64,000 nt of DNA from Corynebacterium pollutisoli (GCF_900177745.1 NZ_FXAR01000006.1:1-64000), one strand, 5' to 3'. Positions 54,370-63,496 are shown, counted from the stretch's first letter. The notes: generated from the letters alone by a model not told the origin. Made by a program: numbers and translations.

Positions 54370-55584
54370 ATGAGCAGAGTCATTGTGATCGGAGCAGGCA
54401 TGGTCGGCCTCGCCACAGCCTGGCACCTGCAGGAACGCGGATACGACGTCACCGTCATGGACAAGGAGGGGGTGGCCGCCGGCGCGTCCTGGGGCAACGC
54501 CGGCTGGCTGGCCCCGGCGAAGACGATCCCGCTGTCGAACCCCAGCCTGTGGCGCTACGGGCCCACCGCGCTTCTCGACGCCGACGCCGCCCTCTCCATG
54601 CCCATCCGCTTCGACCCCAGGCTGTGGGGATTCCTCGCCCGCTTCATGGGGCAGGCCACCACCCGGGCCTGGGACGCCACGATGGCCGCCCTCACCCCGA
54701 TCGACCTCGAGGCCCTCGCCGCCTTCGACGAACTCGAGCTCGGCGGCGTCGACGCGTGGACCCGCAAGGGGCCCTTCGTCATCGGCTTCGAGGAGGAGTC
54801 GCAGGCCGCCGGATTCCTCCGGGAGATCGAGGGCGCCGTGCGCCACGGACAGGAGGCCCCGCTCACCCCGCTGGACGACGTCCAGTCCCTCGCCCCCATG
54901 CTCTCCGACGCCATCACCTGCGCCTACCGCCTCGACGGGCAGCGCTTCATCGAACCCGGCCCCTACGTCGAGGCCCTGGGCCGCGCCGTGGAGGAGCGTG
55001 GGGGAGTGATCCGCACCGGAGCGGAGGTGGTCAGCGTCAACGGCGACTCCGTGGTCCTGGACACCGGCGAGCGGGTGGAGACCGACACCGTCGTCATCGC
55101 CACCGGCGCCTGGCTGCCGGCGCTGGCCCGCGATCACGGCGTGCGCACCCCCGTGCAGGCCGGCCGCGGCTACTCCTTCTCCGTGGAGACCGAGCAGCCC
55201 GCCGAGCACTCCGTCTACCTGCCGCACCACCGCATGGCGTGCACCCCCTACCAGGGACGGTTCCGCATCGCCGGCACCATGGAGTTCCGCCGCCCGGACG
55301 AGCCCCTCTACCCGCGGCGCATCGAGGCGATCGTCAACCAGGCCCGCAAGGTGATGACCGGCGTCGACCTGGACAACCGCCAGGACGAATGGGTCGGCTC
55401 CCGCCCGGTCACCCCCGATGGTCGACCGCTCGTGGGCCGCACCGCCACCGAGAACGTCTACGTCGCCGGCGGTCACGGCATGTGGGGCGTCGTGCTCGGC
55501 CCGGCAACGGGCAAGTTCCTCGCGCAGCTCATCGACACCGGCGAGACCCACCCGGCGATCAGGCCCTTCGACCCGCTGCGCTGA
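54370..55584 (+). CDS. FAD-dependent D-amino-acid dehydrogenase (DadA-like)
   Basis: 404 residues. N-terminal FAD motif VIVIGAGMVGLATAWHLQER, then GASWGNAGWLAPAKTIPL typical of DadA, and the C-terminal SRPVTPDGRPLVGRT plus VAGGHGMWGVVLGPATGK. DadA oxidises D-alanine and other D-amino acids to oxo acids. Glycine oxidase (ThiO) is the alternative, suggested by the adjacent thi operon, but length and N-terminal sequence fit DadA better. Confidence 0.82.
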   Translation: MSRVIVIGAGMVGLATAWHLQERGYDVTVMDKEGVAAGASWGNAGWLAPAKTIPLSNPSLWRYGPTALLDADAALSMPIRFDPRLWGFLARFMGQATTRAWDATMAALTPIDLEALAAFDELELGGVDAWTRKGPFVIGFEEESQAAGFLREIEGAVRHGQEAPLTPLDDVQSLAPMLSDAITCAYRLDGQRFIEPGPYVEALGRAVEERGGVIRTGAEVVSVNGDSVVLDTGERVETDTVVIATGAWLPALARDHGVRTPVQAGRGYSFSVETEQPAEHSVYLPHHRMACTPYQGRFRIAGTMEFRRPDEPLYPRRIEAIVNQARKVMTGVDLDNRQDEWVGSRPVTPDGRPLVGRTATENVYVAGGHGMWGVVLGPATGKFLAQLIDTGETHPAIRPFDPLR

Positions 55585-55712
55585 CTCGGGGCTCGGGATC
55601 GTGCCCTCGGGTTCGTGCCCTCGGGAGCGCCCGGAAAAGCGGGTCGTGGGCTCGGGATCGCGGTGATCCCGACCGGACGATACCGAGCCCCGAGCCCAGA
55701 GCCCCGAGCCCG
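55585..55712. repeat. CTCGGG-rich inverted repeat region between convergent genes
   Basis: CTCGGGGCTCGGG (55585-55597) is mirrored by CCGAGCCCCGAG (55683-55694) and GAGCCCCGAGCCC (55699-55711). A perfect inner hairpin TCGGGATC/GATCCCGA (55652-55672) and several extra CTCGGG copies fill the space. It can fold into one long branched hairpin and probably terminates both dadA-like and pflA transcripts. Confidence 0.6.
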
Positions 55713-56576
55713 CTAGTACGTGTCGATCCCGCGGTCGCGGAACGCCTGGCGGGTCTCCTTGAGCGAACGCGAGGTCGGCGGCTTGGTGTTCTCCAGGTTG
55801 TAGCGGATGCCGAGCTCCCGCCACTTGTCCGCACCCATGTTGTGGAAGGGGAGCACCTCCACGCGCTGCACGTTGGGCCAGCCCGCGACGATGTCCGCCA
55901 CCCGGGCGACATTCTCCGGGTCATCCGTCAGCCCCGGCACGAGGACGAACCGCACCCACACCGGCTTGTCCAGGGCCGCCAGGCGCGCCCCGAAGTCGAG
56001 CGTCGGCTGCAGCTGCTGGCCGGTGACCTCCCGGTAGGTCTTCTCGTCGCCGGACTTGACGTCGAGAAGCACGAGGTCGATGTTCTCCAGGTCCTCGTCG
56101 CTCAGCCGGGCCCCGAGGAACCCGGAGGTGTCGATCGCGGTGTGGATGCCCGCCGCGTGGACCTCGGCCAGCACCCGCCGGGTGAAGGCGAGCTGGAACA
56201 GCGGCTCACCACCGGAGATCGTCAGGCCGCCGCCCGTCACCTGGAAGACACGCTTGTAGCGTGTGATGCGCTTGACCACGTCCTCGACCCGCTCGAGGGT
56301 GCCGGTGCGCATCTCCATCGTGTCGGGGTTGTGGCAGTACTGGCAACGCAGCGGGCAGCCCGTGAGGAACAGGGTCATGCGGGTACCCGGGCCGTCGACG
56401 GCGGTGACCATCTCCCACGAGTGGACGAGGGCGACGTCGCCGGTGACGCGGGCGTCGAGAAGCTCGGGACGGGTGAGATCCTCGGCGGTGCCCCCGATGC
56501 CGGCGGCGACCCCGCGGAGCCGTTCGCCCTCCTCGGGGGAGAGGTGGACGACGCCGGTGACGCCGTCCTTAGGCAC
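55713..56576 (-). CDS. pflA: Pyruvate formate-lyase activating enzyme
   Basis: 287 residues, GTG start overlapping the 3' end of the glycyl-radical gene by 8 bp. The radical-SAM cluster motif CxxxCxxC is in [19 protein letters not shown], and [15 protein letters not shown] is the SAM-binding glycine motif. It abstracts hydrogen from the glycyl residue, here on the separate small protein. An N-terminal extension of about 45 residues precedes the usual start. Confidence 0.95.
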   Translation of the reverse strand: MPKDGVTGVVHLSPEEGERLRGVAAGIGGTAEDLTRPELLDARVTGDVALVHSWEMVTAVDGPGTRMTLFLTGCPLRCQYCHNPDTMEMRTGTLERVEDVVKRITRYKRVFQVTGGGLTISGGEPLFQLAFTRRVLAEVHAAGIHTAIDTSGFLGARLSDEDLENIDLVLLDVKSGDEKTYREVTGQQLQPTLDFGARLAALDKPVWVRFVLVPGLTDDPENVARVADIVAGWPNVQRVEVLPFHNMGADKWRELGIRYNLENTKPPTSRSLKETRQAFRDRGIDTY

Positions 56577-56820
56577 CGTGATGGAAGGTACGGGAGATGA
56601 CGTCGCGCTGCTGCTCCTTGGTCAGCTTGACGAAATTCACCGCGTAGCCGGATACACGCACCGTGAGGTTGGGGTAGTTCTCCGGGTTGTTCATCGCGTC
56701 CTCGAGGGTCGACTGGTCCAGGACGTTGATGTTGGCGTGGTAGAGGCCGGACTCCATGTTGTTGGCCTCGCGCGCGGCCTTCATGTCGGCCATGCGCTCG
56801 TCGAAGGTCTTGGTGGACAT
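56569..56820 (-). CDS. grcA: Stand-alone glycyl-radical subunit (GrcA-like)
   Basis: 83 residues. Residues 29-80 match the C-terminus of pyruvate formate-lyase and GrcA/Yfi[21 protein letters not shown], then RVSGYAVNF with the radical-bearing Gly58, and [14 protein letters not shown]. The first 28 residues form a charged helix of its own. AGGAG overlapping the pflB stop is its ribosome-binding site. Because PflB lacks this region, the protein must supply the radical in trans. Confidence 0.93.
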   Translation of the reverse strand: MSTKTFDERMADMKAAREANNMESGLYHANINVLDQSTLEDAMNNPENYPNLTVRVSGYAVNFVKLTKEQQRDVISRTFHHGA

Positions 56821-56832
56821 GTCAGGGTTCTC

Positions 56833-58920
56833 CTAGTTCTGGTCCATGATGAACCCGGCGTCGAGAATGCCGACGAGGTTGTTGACCTGCTCGTCCTTGG
56901 TGCGGCCGAGCCCGGAGGGGGTGATGGTGTTGGTCAGGGAGATGCCGTCGAGGGCATCGTTGTAGTCGAGCTTGCCGACGGACAGCATCGAGGCAATCAT
57001 GCCGTGGTTGTCGGCGCCGTTCGTCGGGTTGGCACCCGGGGCGAAGGGCGTGCCCGCGCGGTGGCCGGACGGGAAGTTGCCCGTGGCCTTGCCGTAGACG
57101 ACGTTCGAGGTGATGGTGAGCACCGACTGCGTGGGGATCGCGTCCCGGTAGAGCGGGATCTCCTTGATCTTCGCCATGACCGTGTGGACGATCGTGGCGG
57201 CGATGTCGTCGGCGCGGTCATCGTCGTTGCCGTAGAGGGGGAACTCGCCCTCGGTGCGGTAGTCGACGATGAGACCGGTCTCGTCCCGGACGGGGTAGAC
57301 GTCGGCGTAGCGGATCGCGGACAGCGAGTCGGCCACGATGGACAGGCCGGCGATGCCGCAGCCCATGGTGCGGATGATGTCCGAGTCGTGCAGGGCCATC
57401 TCGATGGCCTCGTACGCGTACTTGTCGTGGGACCAGTGGATGATGTTGAGCGCCTCGACGTAGGTGCCGATCACCCAGTCGAGCATGTCCTCGTACTTGC
57501 CCCACACCTCGTCGAAGTCGAGCGGGCCGTCACCCTCGACGGGCGCGTAGCCCTCGACGATCTGCTTGCCGGTCATCTCGTCGCGGCCACCGTTGATGGC
57601 GTAGAGCAGGGACTTCGCGGCATTGACGCGGGCGCCGAAGAACTGCATCTGCTTGCCGACCTTCATGGGCGACACACAGCAGGCGATGGCGGAGTCGTCG
57701 CCCCAGCGGTCACGGATCTGCTTGTCCGACTCGTACTGCAGGGAGGACGTCTCGATGGAGATCGCGGCGCAGAATTCCTTGTAGCCCTCCGGCAGCGCAT
57801 CGTCCCAGAAGATGGTGATGTTCGGCTCCGGGGCGGGGCCCAGGTTGCGCAGGGTCTGCAGCAGGCGGAAGGACGTCCTGGTCACCTGCGGACGGCCGTC
57901 ATCCATGAAGCCGGCATCGGACCAGGTGGCCCAGTACGGGTCTCCGGAGAAGATCTGGTCGTAGTCGATGGTGCGCAGGAAACGCACGATGCGCAGCTTG
58001 ATCACCAGGGCGTCGATGATCTCCTGGGCGTCCTCCTCGGTGATGACACCGGCGGCCAGGTCGCGCTCGAAGTAGATGTCGAAGAAGCTGGACAGGCGGC
58101 CGATGGACATGGCGGCACCATCCTGGGACTTCACCGCGCCGAGGTAGCCGAAGTAGGTCCACTGCACGGCCTCCTTCGCGGTGGTGGCCGGGCCGGAGAT
58201 GTCGAAGCCGTAGGACTCGGCCATCACCTTGAGCTTCTTCAGCGCCTTGATCTGCTCGGCGTGCTCCTCGCGGTAGCGGGCCCAGTGCTCGGAGAAACCG
58301 GCGTCATGCACGGCGTGCTTGGCGGCCTCCTTGTCGGCGATGAGCCTGTCGACGCCGTACAGCGCCACACGACGGTAGTCGCCGATGATGCGGCCGCGGC
58401 CGTATGCATCGGGCAGGCCGGTGATGATGTGGGAGGACCGGGCGGCGCGGATACGCGGGGTGTAGATGTCGAACACCGCGTCGTTGTGCGTCTTGCGGTA
58501 GCGGGTGAAGATGTCCTTGACCCGCTGATCCGGCTCCTTGCCGGCCTCCCGGATCGCGGTCTCCACCATGCGCCAGCCGCCGTAGGGCATCATGGCGCGC
58601 TTGAGCGGGGTCTCGGTCTGCAGGCCCACGACGATGTCATCGTCGTCGGAGATGTAGCCGGGGCCGAAGGCGTCGATGTCGGCGGGGGTCTCGGTGTCGA
58701 CGTCGTACACCCGGCGCTCACGCTCGACGGACAGGTAGTTGTCCTCCAGGTGCTGCCAGGTGCGCAGGGTCTTCTCGGTGGGGCCGGCCAGGAAGGCGGC
58801 GTCGCCGGTGTAGGGCGTGAAGTTACGCTGAATGAAATCGCGGACGTCGATGGTGTCGGTCCACGCCCCCTCAGCAAAACCTTCCCAAGCCTGGGTCACA
58901 GGCGGGGTAGCGGTGGTCAC
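56833..58920 (-). CDS. pflB: Pyruvate formate-lyase catalytic subunit lacking the glycyl-radical region
   Basis: 695 residues versus about 760 in E. coli. Converts pyruvate and CoA to acetyl-CoA and formate without oxygen. Catalytic pair Cys414-Cys415 (DSAIACCVSPMKVGKQ) and VPTQ-like IPTQSVLTITSNVVYGKATG are present. The protein stops at TKDEQVNNLVGILDAGFIMD, just before the segment with the radical Gly in other PFLs. GTG start with AGAGG upstream. The stop is a clean TAG, and grcA starts 12 bp later. Confidence 0.95.
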   Translation of the reverse strand: MTTATPPVTQAWEGFAEGAWTDTIDVRDFIQRNFTPYTGDAAFLAGPTEKTLRTWQHLEDNYLSVERERRVYDVDTETPADIDAFGPGYISDDDDIVVGLQTETPLKRAMMPYGGWRMVETAIREAGKEPDQRVKDIFTRYRKTHNDAVFDIYTPRIRAARSSHIITGLPDAYGRGRIIGDYRRVALYGVDRLIADKEAAKHAVHDAGFSEHWARYREEHAEQIKALKKLKVMAESYGFDISGPATTAKEAVQWTYFGYLGAVKSQDGAAMSIGRLSSFFDIYFERDLAAGVITEEDAQEIIDALVIKLRIVRFLRTIDYDQIFSGDPYWATWSDAGFMDDGRPQVTRTSFRLLQTLRNLGPAPEPNITIFWDDALPEGYKEFCAAISIETSSLQYESDKQIRDRWGDDSAIACCVSPMKVGKQMQFFGARVNAAKSLLYAINGGRDEMTGKQIVEGYAPVEGDGPLDFDEVWGKYEDMLDWVIGTYVEALNIIHWSHDKYAYEAIEMALHDSDIIRTMGCGIAGLSIVADSLSAIRYADVYPVRDETGLIVDYRTEGEFPLYGNDDDRADDIAATIVHTVMAKIKEIPLYRDAIPTQSVLTITSNVVYGKATGNFPSGHRAGTPFAPGANPTNGADNHGMIASMLSVGKLDYNDALDGISLTNTITPSGLGRTKDEQVNNLVGILDAGFIMDQN

Positions 58921-58991
58921 GTGTTCAACCTCTCGGGTCTTCTGGTGGTGAGTGAAGAAATAGGTGATACGTAGTGCGTCAATCGCATTCC

Positions 58992-58997
58992 AGTATA
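58992..58997 (-). promoter_or_regulatory. -10 element of the pfl operon
   Basis: Minus-strand TATACT, giving a leader of about 65 nt before the pflB GTG. No FNR- or Rex-type dyad was recognised upstream. Confidence 0.45.
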
Positions 58998-59027
58998 ACC
59001 CCCGGAGGTCGGATGGTCCCAGGCGAA

Positions 59028-59051
59028 AAGCCCGGGCCGGGGCCCGGGCTT
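59028..59051 (-). terminator. Intrinsic terminator of ndh
   Basis: AAGCCCGGGCC (59028-59038) and GGCCCGGGCTT (59041-59051) form a perfect 11-bp stem. On the minus strand CTTTTCGCC follows it, just after the ndh stop, giving a T-run in the ndh direction. Confidence 0.85.
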
Positions 59052-59070
59052 GACGAAGATGGGGAAGCGA

Positions 59071-60492
59071 CTAGCGCAGCTGCTTCTTTCCGGAGAACTT
59101 CGTGGTGTCACGCAGCTCGATCGGCGTGTCACCCTCGATCTCGGAGGTGATGGCCTGCAGCTTGAGCAGCGCGGTGCGCGAGTGCAGCTGCTGGCGGGTG
59201 GTCGCCAGGTTGTAGCGGGTGCGCGACAGCGCGTTGACACCCCAGTTGATCATGGAGACGAAACGGTTGCGGAAGCCCACGAGGAACAGGACGTGGACGG
59301 CCAGCCACAGCAGCCAGCCGATGAAGCCGGTGACCTCGACCTTGCCCATCTTCACCAGCGCGTAGAAGCGGGAGACGATGGCCATGGAACCCTTGTCGAA
59401 GTACTCGAAGGCCGGGCGCTGCTCCGGGGCGGTGCGGCCGGAGATCTGGTCGGCGATCTGCTCGGCGGCGTACTGTCCACCCTGGATCGCGACCTGGGCC
59501 ACGCCCGGCAGGTTCTTGTAGTTGGACATGTCGCCGACGACGAAGACGTTGCGGTGCTCGCCGACGGTGAGGTCGTCGTTGACCATGACGCGGCCGGCGC
59601 GGTCGAGCTCGACCCCGGCCTGCTCGGCGACGAGAGCACCCAGCGGGGAGGCGGAGACACCGGCGGACCAGATCTTGGTGAACGCCTCGATGGTGGTCTC
59701 GGAGCCGTCGACGGTGGACTTGTAGGTGACGGTCTTGTCGTCGACGTTGGTGACCATCGCGTTGAGCTTGACGGTGACGCCGAGCTTCTCCAGCTGGCGC
59801 TGGGCGGTGCGGCCGAGGCGCTTGCCGAAGGGCGGGAGGACCTGGGGCGCGCCGTCGAGAAGCAGGATCTTGGCGGCGGAGGTGGAGAAGTTGGAGTACT
59901 CGCCCACGAGGGTGCGGTGGGAGAGCTCGGCCAGCTGGCCGGCCAGCTCGACACCGGTGGGGCCGGCGCCGACGATGACGAAGGTGAGGAGACGCTCGCG
60001 CTGGGCCGGGTCCTTGGCCAGCTCGGCGCGCTCGAAGGCGCCGACGAGACGGGCGCGGATCTCGAGCGCGTCGTCGATGGTCTTCATACCCGGTGCGAAC
60101 TCTGCGAAGTGATCGTTGCCGAAGTAGGACTGGGAGGCACCGGCGGCGACGATGAGCGAGTCGTACTCGAAGTCGCGAGTGTACGAGCCGAGGGAGGTGG
60201 TGACGATCTGCTTCTCCAGATCGATGTTGGTCACCTCGCCCTTGACCACGTTGGAGTTCTCCTGCTTCTTCAGGACCTGGCGGGTCGACGGGGCGATCTC
60301 ACCGGAGGACAGGATGCCGGTAGCCACCTGGTAGAGAAGGGGCTGGAAGAGGTGGTGGTTCGTGCGGTCGATGATGGTGACATCGACGTCTGCGTTCTTC
60401 AGTTCCTGAGCCGCAAACAGGCCGCCGAAACCGGAGCCGATGATGACCACATGGTGGCGGCCGCCCTCAGGACGGAAAGGGATGTTCGTCAT
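59071..60492 (-). CDS. ndh: Type II NADH dehydrogenase
   Basis: 473 residues. Two Rossmann motifs: VVIIGSGFGGLFAAQEL (FAD) and FVIVGAGPTGVELAGQLAE (NADH). FVVGDMSNYKNLPGVAQVAI is the C-terminal FAD contact. One hydrophobic stretch near residue 385-405 (GFIGWLLWLAVHVLFLVGF) anchors it to the membrane. It passes electrons from NADH to menaquinone without pumping protons. TACGAT (minus strand, 60542-60537) is a possible -10, with a leader of about 40 nt. Confidence 0.95.
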   Translation of the reverse strand: MTNIPFRPEGGRHHVVIIGSGFGGLFAAQELKNADVDVTIIDRTNHHLFQPLLYQVATGILSSGEIAPSTRQVLKKQENSNVVKGEVTNIDLEKQIVTTSLGSYTRDFEYDSLIVAAGASQSYFGNDHFAEFAPGMKTIDDALEIRARLVGAFERAELAKDPAQRERLLTFVIVGAGPTGVELAGQLAELSHRTLVGEYSNFSTSAAKILLLDGAPQVLPPFGKRLGRTAQRQLEKLGVTVKLNAMVTNVDDKTVTYKSTVDGSETTIEAFTKIWSAGVSASPLGALVAEQAGVELDRAGRVMVNDDLTVGEHRNVFVVGDMSNYKNLPGVAQVAIQGGQYAAEQIADQISGRTAPEQRPAFEYFDKGSMAIVSRFYALVKMGKVEVTGFIGWLLWLAVHVLFLVGFRNRFVSMINWGVNALSRTRYNLATTRQQLHSRTALLKLQAITSEIEGDTPIELRDTTKFSGKKQLR

Positions 60493-60664
60493 GAATTAAG
60501 AGTTCCTCATCTTCTTTGCGGGAATCAACGGCACCCATCGTATATCGTTCCACTGGCGAACAGTGAGCCCGAGGACAGGAGTTGCGAAGTCAACCCCGGA
60601 AACGGACATCGTGCCGGACGCGCCTTCCTGATTCACGCCCGGCAGGGGGATAGGATCAGGCGCT

Positions 60665-61945
60665 GTGAGGCATCCCCATCTCGTGGCGATTGACGCGACA
60701 ACCTGGCCCGGTGTCGCCCGCGTCCCCGGCGGACGGCTCGTTGACCTGCGCGCCCGCCTCGCTGAGGCCACGTTCGCCCGCGCCTGCGCCAACGCCGGGC
60801 TGGATCTCGACCCGGAGGGCGACCCCGATCTGGTCGTCGAGCACGAGGAACTTTTCCCCCGAATAGCTGTATCCGGCTGGCTGGGCCTCGCGGAGAGTTT
60901 CATGGCCGGGGAGTGGCGTTCCGACCGACTCGTCGACGTTCTCGCCGCCCTTATCTCCACCGGATACCGTCCCCGCACGCGGACCCTCCCGCCGTCGGCC
61001 TACAGCGGCGGCGAGCTGCCCACCGAACTCGTGGCCCTCGGTGCCGGCGACGGCCTCAGCGCCTTCGGCGGCGTCTTCGCCTCGGGCGTGCCGACGACCG
61101 TGCGCACCGCCGTCCCCAACCACGCCCCGGGCCGCGGCCCCGATACACACTTCATCGACCTGCAGACCTTCTCCGAGCCGGTCGCCGTCGACCGGGAGGA
61201 CCTCGGCGACGCGCAGACGCGCACCGTCACGATGCTTCTCGACGCCGCCCGCGTCACCGCCGGCACCCACCTCCTGGAGTACGCCACCTCCGGCGGCGCG
61301 GTGGCGATCCAGGCGGCCCACCGGCGCGCGACCGTCGACACGCTCACCGCGGATCCGGGCCAGGCGGAGGCCGTGGGGGAGCAGCTGCTGCTCGCCGGCG
61401 TGGAACCCTCCGTGCACCTGTCCGTCATCGACTCCCCGGTGCCCGGCCCGCGGGACTGGCGGGGCAGCTACGACGCCATCGTCTCCGTCGAGAAGCTCGA
61501 GGTCCTCGAACCCGCGGACCGCGTCCGTTACATCAAGGCCTTCGACCGGCTGCTCAGCATCGGCGGGTATGCGGCGATGCAGTCCGTCATCGCCACCGAC
61601 GCCATGACCCCGACCGCCCGGCAGGCCCTCGACGTCCTGCGCGCCTACGTGTGGCCGGGCCTGGACCACCCCACGGCGGAGGACGTCCACAAGCTCGCCG
61701 ACCGCGAGTCCGGCCTGCGGATCATCGGGCAGACCCACATCGGAAGCCACCACGAACTGTCGCTCTCCCTGCAGCGCTCCCTCTTCGAGGGGCACCTACG
61801 GGAGGCTGCGGCCGCCGGCTTCGACATCGCTTTCCGACGCCTGTGGGTCTATCAGTTCGCCCTCCGCGAGGCGCTGTTCCGCCTCGGGATGCTCGACACC
61901 GTCCAGTTCACGATGACGCACCGGAACCGACGAGGGCGTCGTTAA
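60665..61945 (+). CDS. ufaA: Cyclopropane-fatty-acid synthase-like protein UfaA
   Basis: 426 residues, GTG start with TAGGAT (60651-60656) ending 8 nt upstream. Homologous to CFA/mycolic acid methyltransferases: WLGLAESFMAGEWRSDRLVD, ISVEKLEVLE in place of ISxxMxE-type sequence, and GYAAMQSVIA. The SAM motif is degenerate (LLEYATSGGAVAI where LEIGCGWG is expected), so activity is doubtful or altered. C. glutamicum ufaA is also next to ndh. Its stop overlaps the VOC remnant stop. Confidence 0.8.
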   Translation: MRHPHLVAIDATTWPGVARVPGGRLVDLRARLAEATFARACANAGLDLDPEGDPDLVVEHEELFPRIAVSGWLGLAESFMAGEWRSDRLVDVLAALISTGYRPRTRTLPPSAYSGGELPTELVALGAGDGLSAFGGVFASGVPTTVRTAVPNHAPGRGPDTHFIDLQTFSEPVAVDREDLGDAQTRTVTMLLDAARVTAGTHLLEYATSGGAVAIQAAHRRATVDTLTADPGQAEAVGEQLLLAGVEPSVHLSVIDSPVPGPRDWRGSYDAIVSVEKLEVLEPADRVRYIKAFDRLLSIGGYAAMQSVIATDAMTPTARQALDVLRAYVWPGLDHPTAEDVHKLADRESGLRIIGQTHIGSHHELSLSLQRSLFEGHLREAAAAGFDIAFRRLWVYQFALREALFRLGMLDTVQFTMTHRNRRGRR

Positions 61946-62164
61946 GCGGCGATGTTGAACATCCAGCGGGGCGGTCTCGAGCGGCATGACGATCTCCGCC
62001 CCCTCGGCCAGCCGATCCCAGTAGCCGCGGATCTCCGCGTCCCGGTCACCCGTGATCGCCAGGGGAGTGTCCCAGGCCAGGAGGAAGGGGCGGCCGTCGA
62101 GACGCAGCTCGGCGGCGTGGCCCGGCAAACGGCGGTGCGGGGAGACGTTCGCGGTGAGAGTCAT
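61942..62164 (-). pseudogene. VOC/PhnB-family gene remnant
   Basis: Reading on the minus strand from ATG 62164: MTLTANVSPHRR, then AELRLDGRPFLLAWD, ITGDRDAEIRGYWDRLAEGA and EIVMPLETAP, as in PhnB-like glyoxalase-fold proteins. Directly after ETAP another frame gives the family ending WMFNIAA and a stop at 61942. The stretch usually between them (FGMLTDRFGV) and most of the N-terminal half are missing. Two internal deletions and a frame change make it a fossil. Confidence 0.65.
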
Positions 62165-62191
62165 GGGCACGTTCGTAGTCCCGGTGGCACC

Positions 62192-62731
62192 ATGGGGGAC
62201 ATGACCACACGTGAACCCACCGGCTATCTGTCCACCGGCCCCGTCTGGCCCGAACTGATCATCACCCGACGCATCCCGCACATCATCGACGCCGTCTGGA
62301 ACCACATCACCGACCCGGAACTGCTCGACACCTGGTACGGCACCTTCGAGGGGGAGCCGGCCACGGGTGCCGTGACGCTCACCGCGCAGGAGTCGCCGGA
62401 CACGCCCGGGGAGGCGCGCATCCAACACTGCGAGGCACCCACGGCACTGGCGGTCACGCTGGACAGCCCCGGCGGGGTGTGGGTGCTCACCGTCACGCTC
62501 AGCGCGGACGGGGAGGAGACCGACCTCGAGTTCCGCCAGCGTCTCGACGGGATCGAGTACGACGCCGCCGACATCGGCCCCGGCTGGGAGTACTACCTCG
62601 ACCGACTCGTCCTGGCGCTCGACGGGGAGGACGTCTCCGCGCTGCAGTGGGACGACTACCACCCGGCGCTGTGTGAGCATTACCGACGCGAGCGTCCCGA
62701 GGAGCCCGGCCAGATGCCCGAGGAGAACTAG
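62192..62731 (+). CDS. SRPBCC / AHSA1-like protein
   Basis: 179 residues from ATG 62192 (ATG 62201 is an in-frame alternative). The START-like fold is recognised by ITRRIPHIIDAVWNHITDPE, LLDTWYGTFEGEP and the C-terminal helix GWEYYLDRLVLALDG. Ligand unknown; relatives bind hydrophobic molecules. It stands divergent from the VOC remnant, a pairing often seen for AHSA1 and PhnB genes. Confidence 0.82.
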   Translation: MGDMTTREPTGYLSTGPVWPELIITRRIPHIIDAVWNHITDPELLDTWYGTFEGEPATGAVTLTAQESPDTPGEARIQHCEAPTALAVTLDSPGGVWVLTVTLSADGEETDLEFRQRLDGIEYDAADIGPGWEYYLDRLVLALDGEDVSALQWDDYHPALCEHYRRERPEEPGQMPEEN

Positions 62732-62734
62732 GGG

Positions 62735-63496
62735 TCAGACGCGCACCGGGTCGAGGTAGAAGGCCTCGGCGTTGGTGCGGAACACCGCGTCGAGGTGTTC
62801 GGGGGACACCGAATCCTGGAGAAGCTGCAGGTCGCCCTCGTCAAAGGGGCGTTCCGCGCGTGTCGACGGCAGGTCAGTGCCCACCATGAGTGCTCTGGGA
62901 TCGACGCTCATGACCGCCTCGATCGCATCGAGCGCGTCGAAGTCGAGGCGGCCGAAACCGCTGGCCTTGACCTTGACGCCGGCCTCGACGAGGCGCAGCA
63001 GGTGGGGCAGACCCTCCCGGCTCATCCCCAGATGATCGATGCTCACCGCCGGGAGTGCGGCGAGGGTGTCGTGGAGGTCGGGGAGATGGCGGGCGTCGAC
63101 GTAGAGCTCCGTGTGCCACTCGGCGACCTCGTGGACGTGGCGGGCCAGGCTGTCGAGGACGTCGAGTCCGGCGGAGCCGCCACGGGCGATGTTGAAGCGG
63201 ACGGCGCGGACGCCGCGGGCGTCGAGACGCAGGATCTCCGCGTCCGAGATGTCGCCGGGCACCTGGGCCACGCCGACGAAGCTGGGCCCGAGCTTCTTCA
63301 GGGCCGCGACGAGGAACCCGGTGTCGAAGGCCTGGAACGAACCCGCCACGACAGCGCCGCCGATGATCCGCAGGCCGGTGGTGCGGCGCCGGTAGTCGGC
63401 GACCGAGAACGGCTCCGGCACGAAACCCTGATTCGGGATGAGCGGGTGGCGCGGGTCGATGATGTGTAGGTGCGCGTCGAAGAGTGCCGGGAGCAT
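62735..63496 (-). CDS. Amidohydrolase family metal-dependent hydrolase
   Basis: 253 residues. FDAHLHIIDPRHPLI carries the HxH metal motif at the N-terminus of an amidohydrolase-2 TIM barrel. The later His (SIDHLGMS) and Asp (MVGTDLPSTR) complete the metal site. Resembles predicted TIM-barrel lactonases and decarboxylases; substrate unknown. Converges with the SRPBCC gene, with 3 bp between stops. Confidence 0.85.
   Translation of the reverse strand: MLPALFDAHLHIIDPRHPLIPNQGFVPEPFSVADYRRRTTGLRIIGGAVVAGSFQAFDTGFLVAALKKLGPSFVGVAQVPGDISDAEILRLDARGVRAVRFNIARGGSAGLDVLDSLARHVHEVAEWHTELYVDARHLPDLHDTLAALPAVSIDHLGMSREGLPHLLRLVEAGVKVKASGFGRLDFDALDAIEAVMSVDPRALMVGTDLPSTRAERPFDEGDLQLLQDSVSPEHLDAVFRTNAEAFYLDPVRV

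Noticed and set aside
52083-56600. A 1505-codon plus-strand open frame
   Set aside because: Antisense to thiD-tenA, thiM and pflA and out of frame with the dadA-like gene; low-complexity composition and no recognisable domain.
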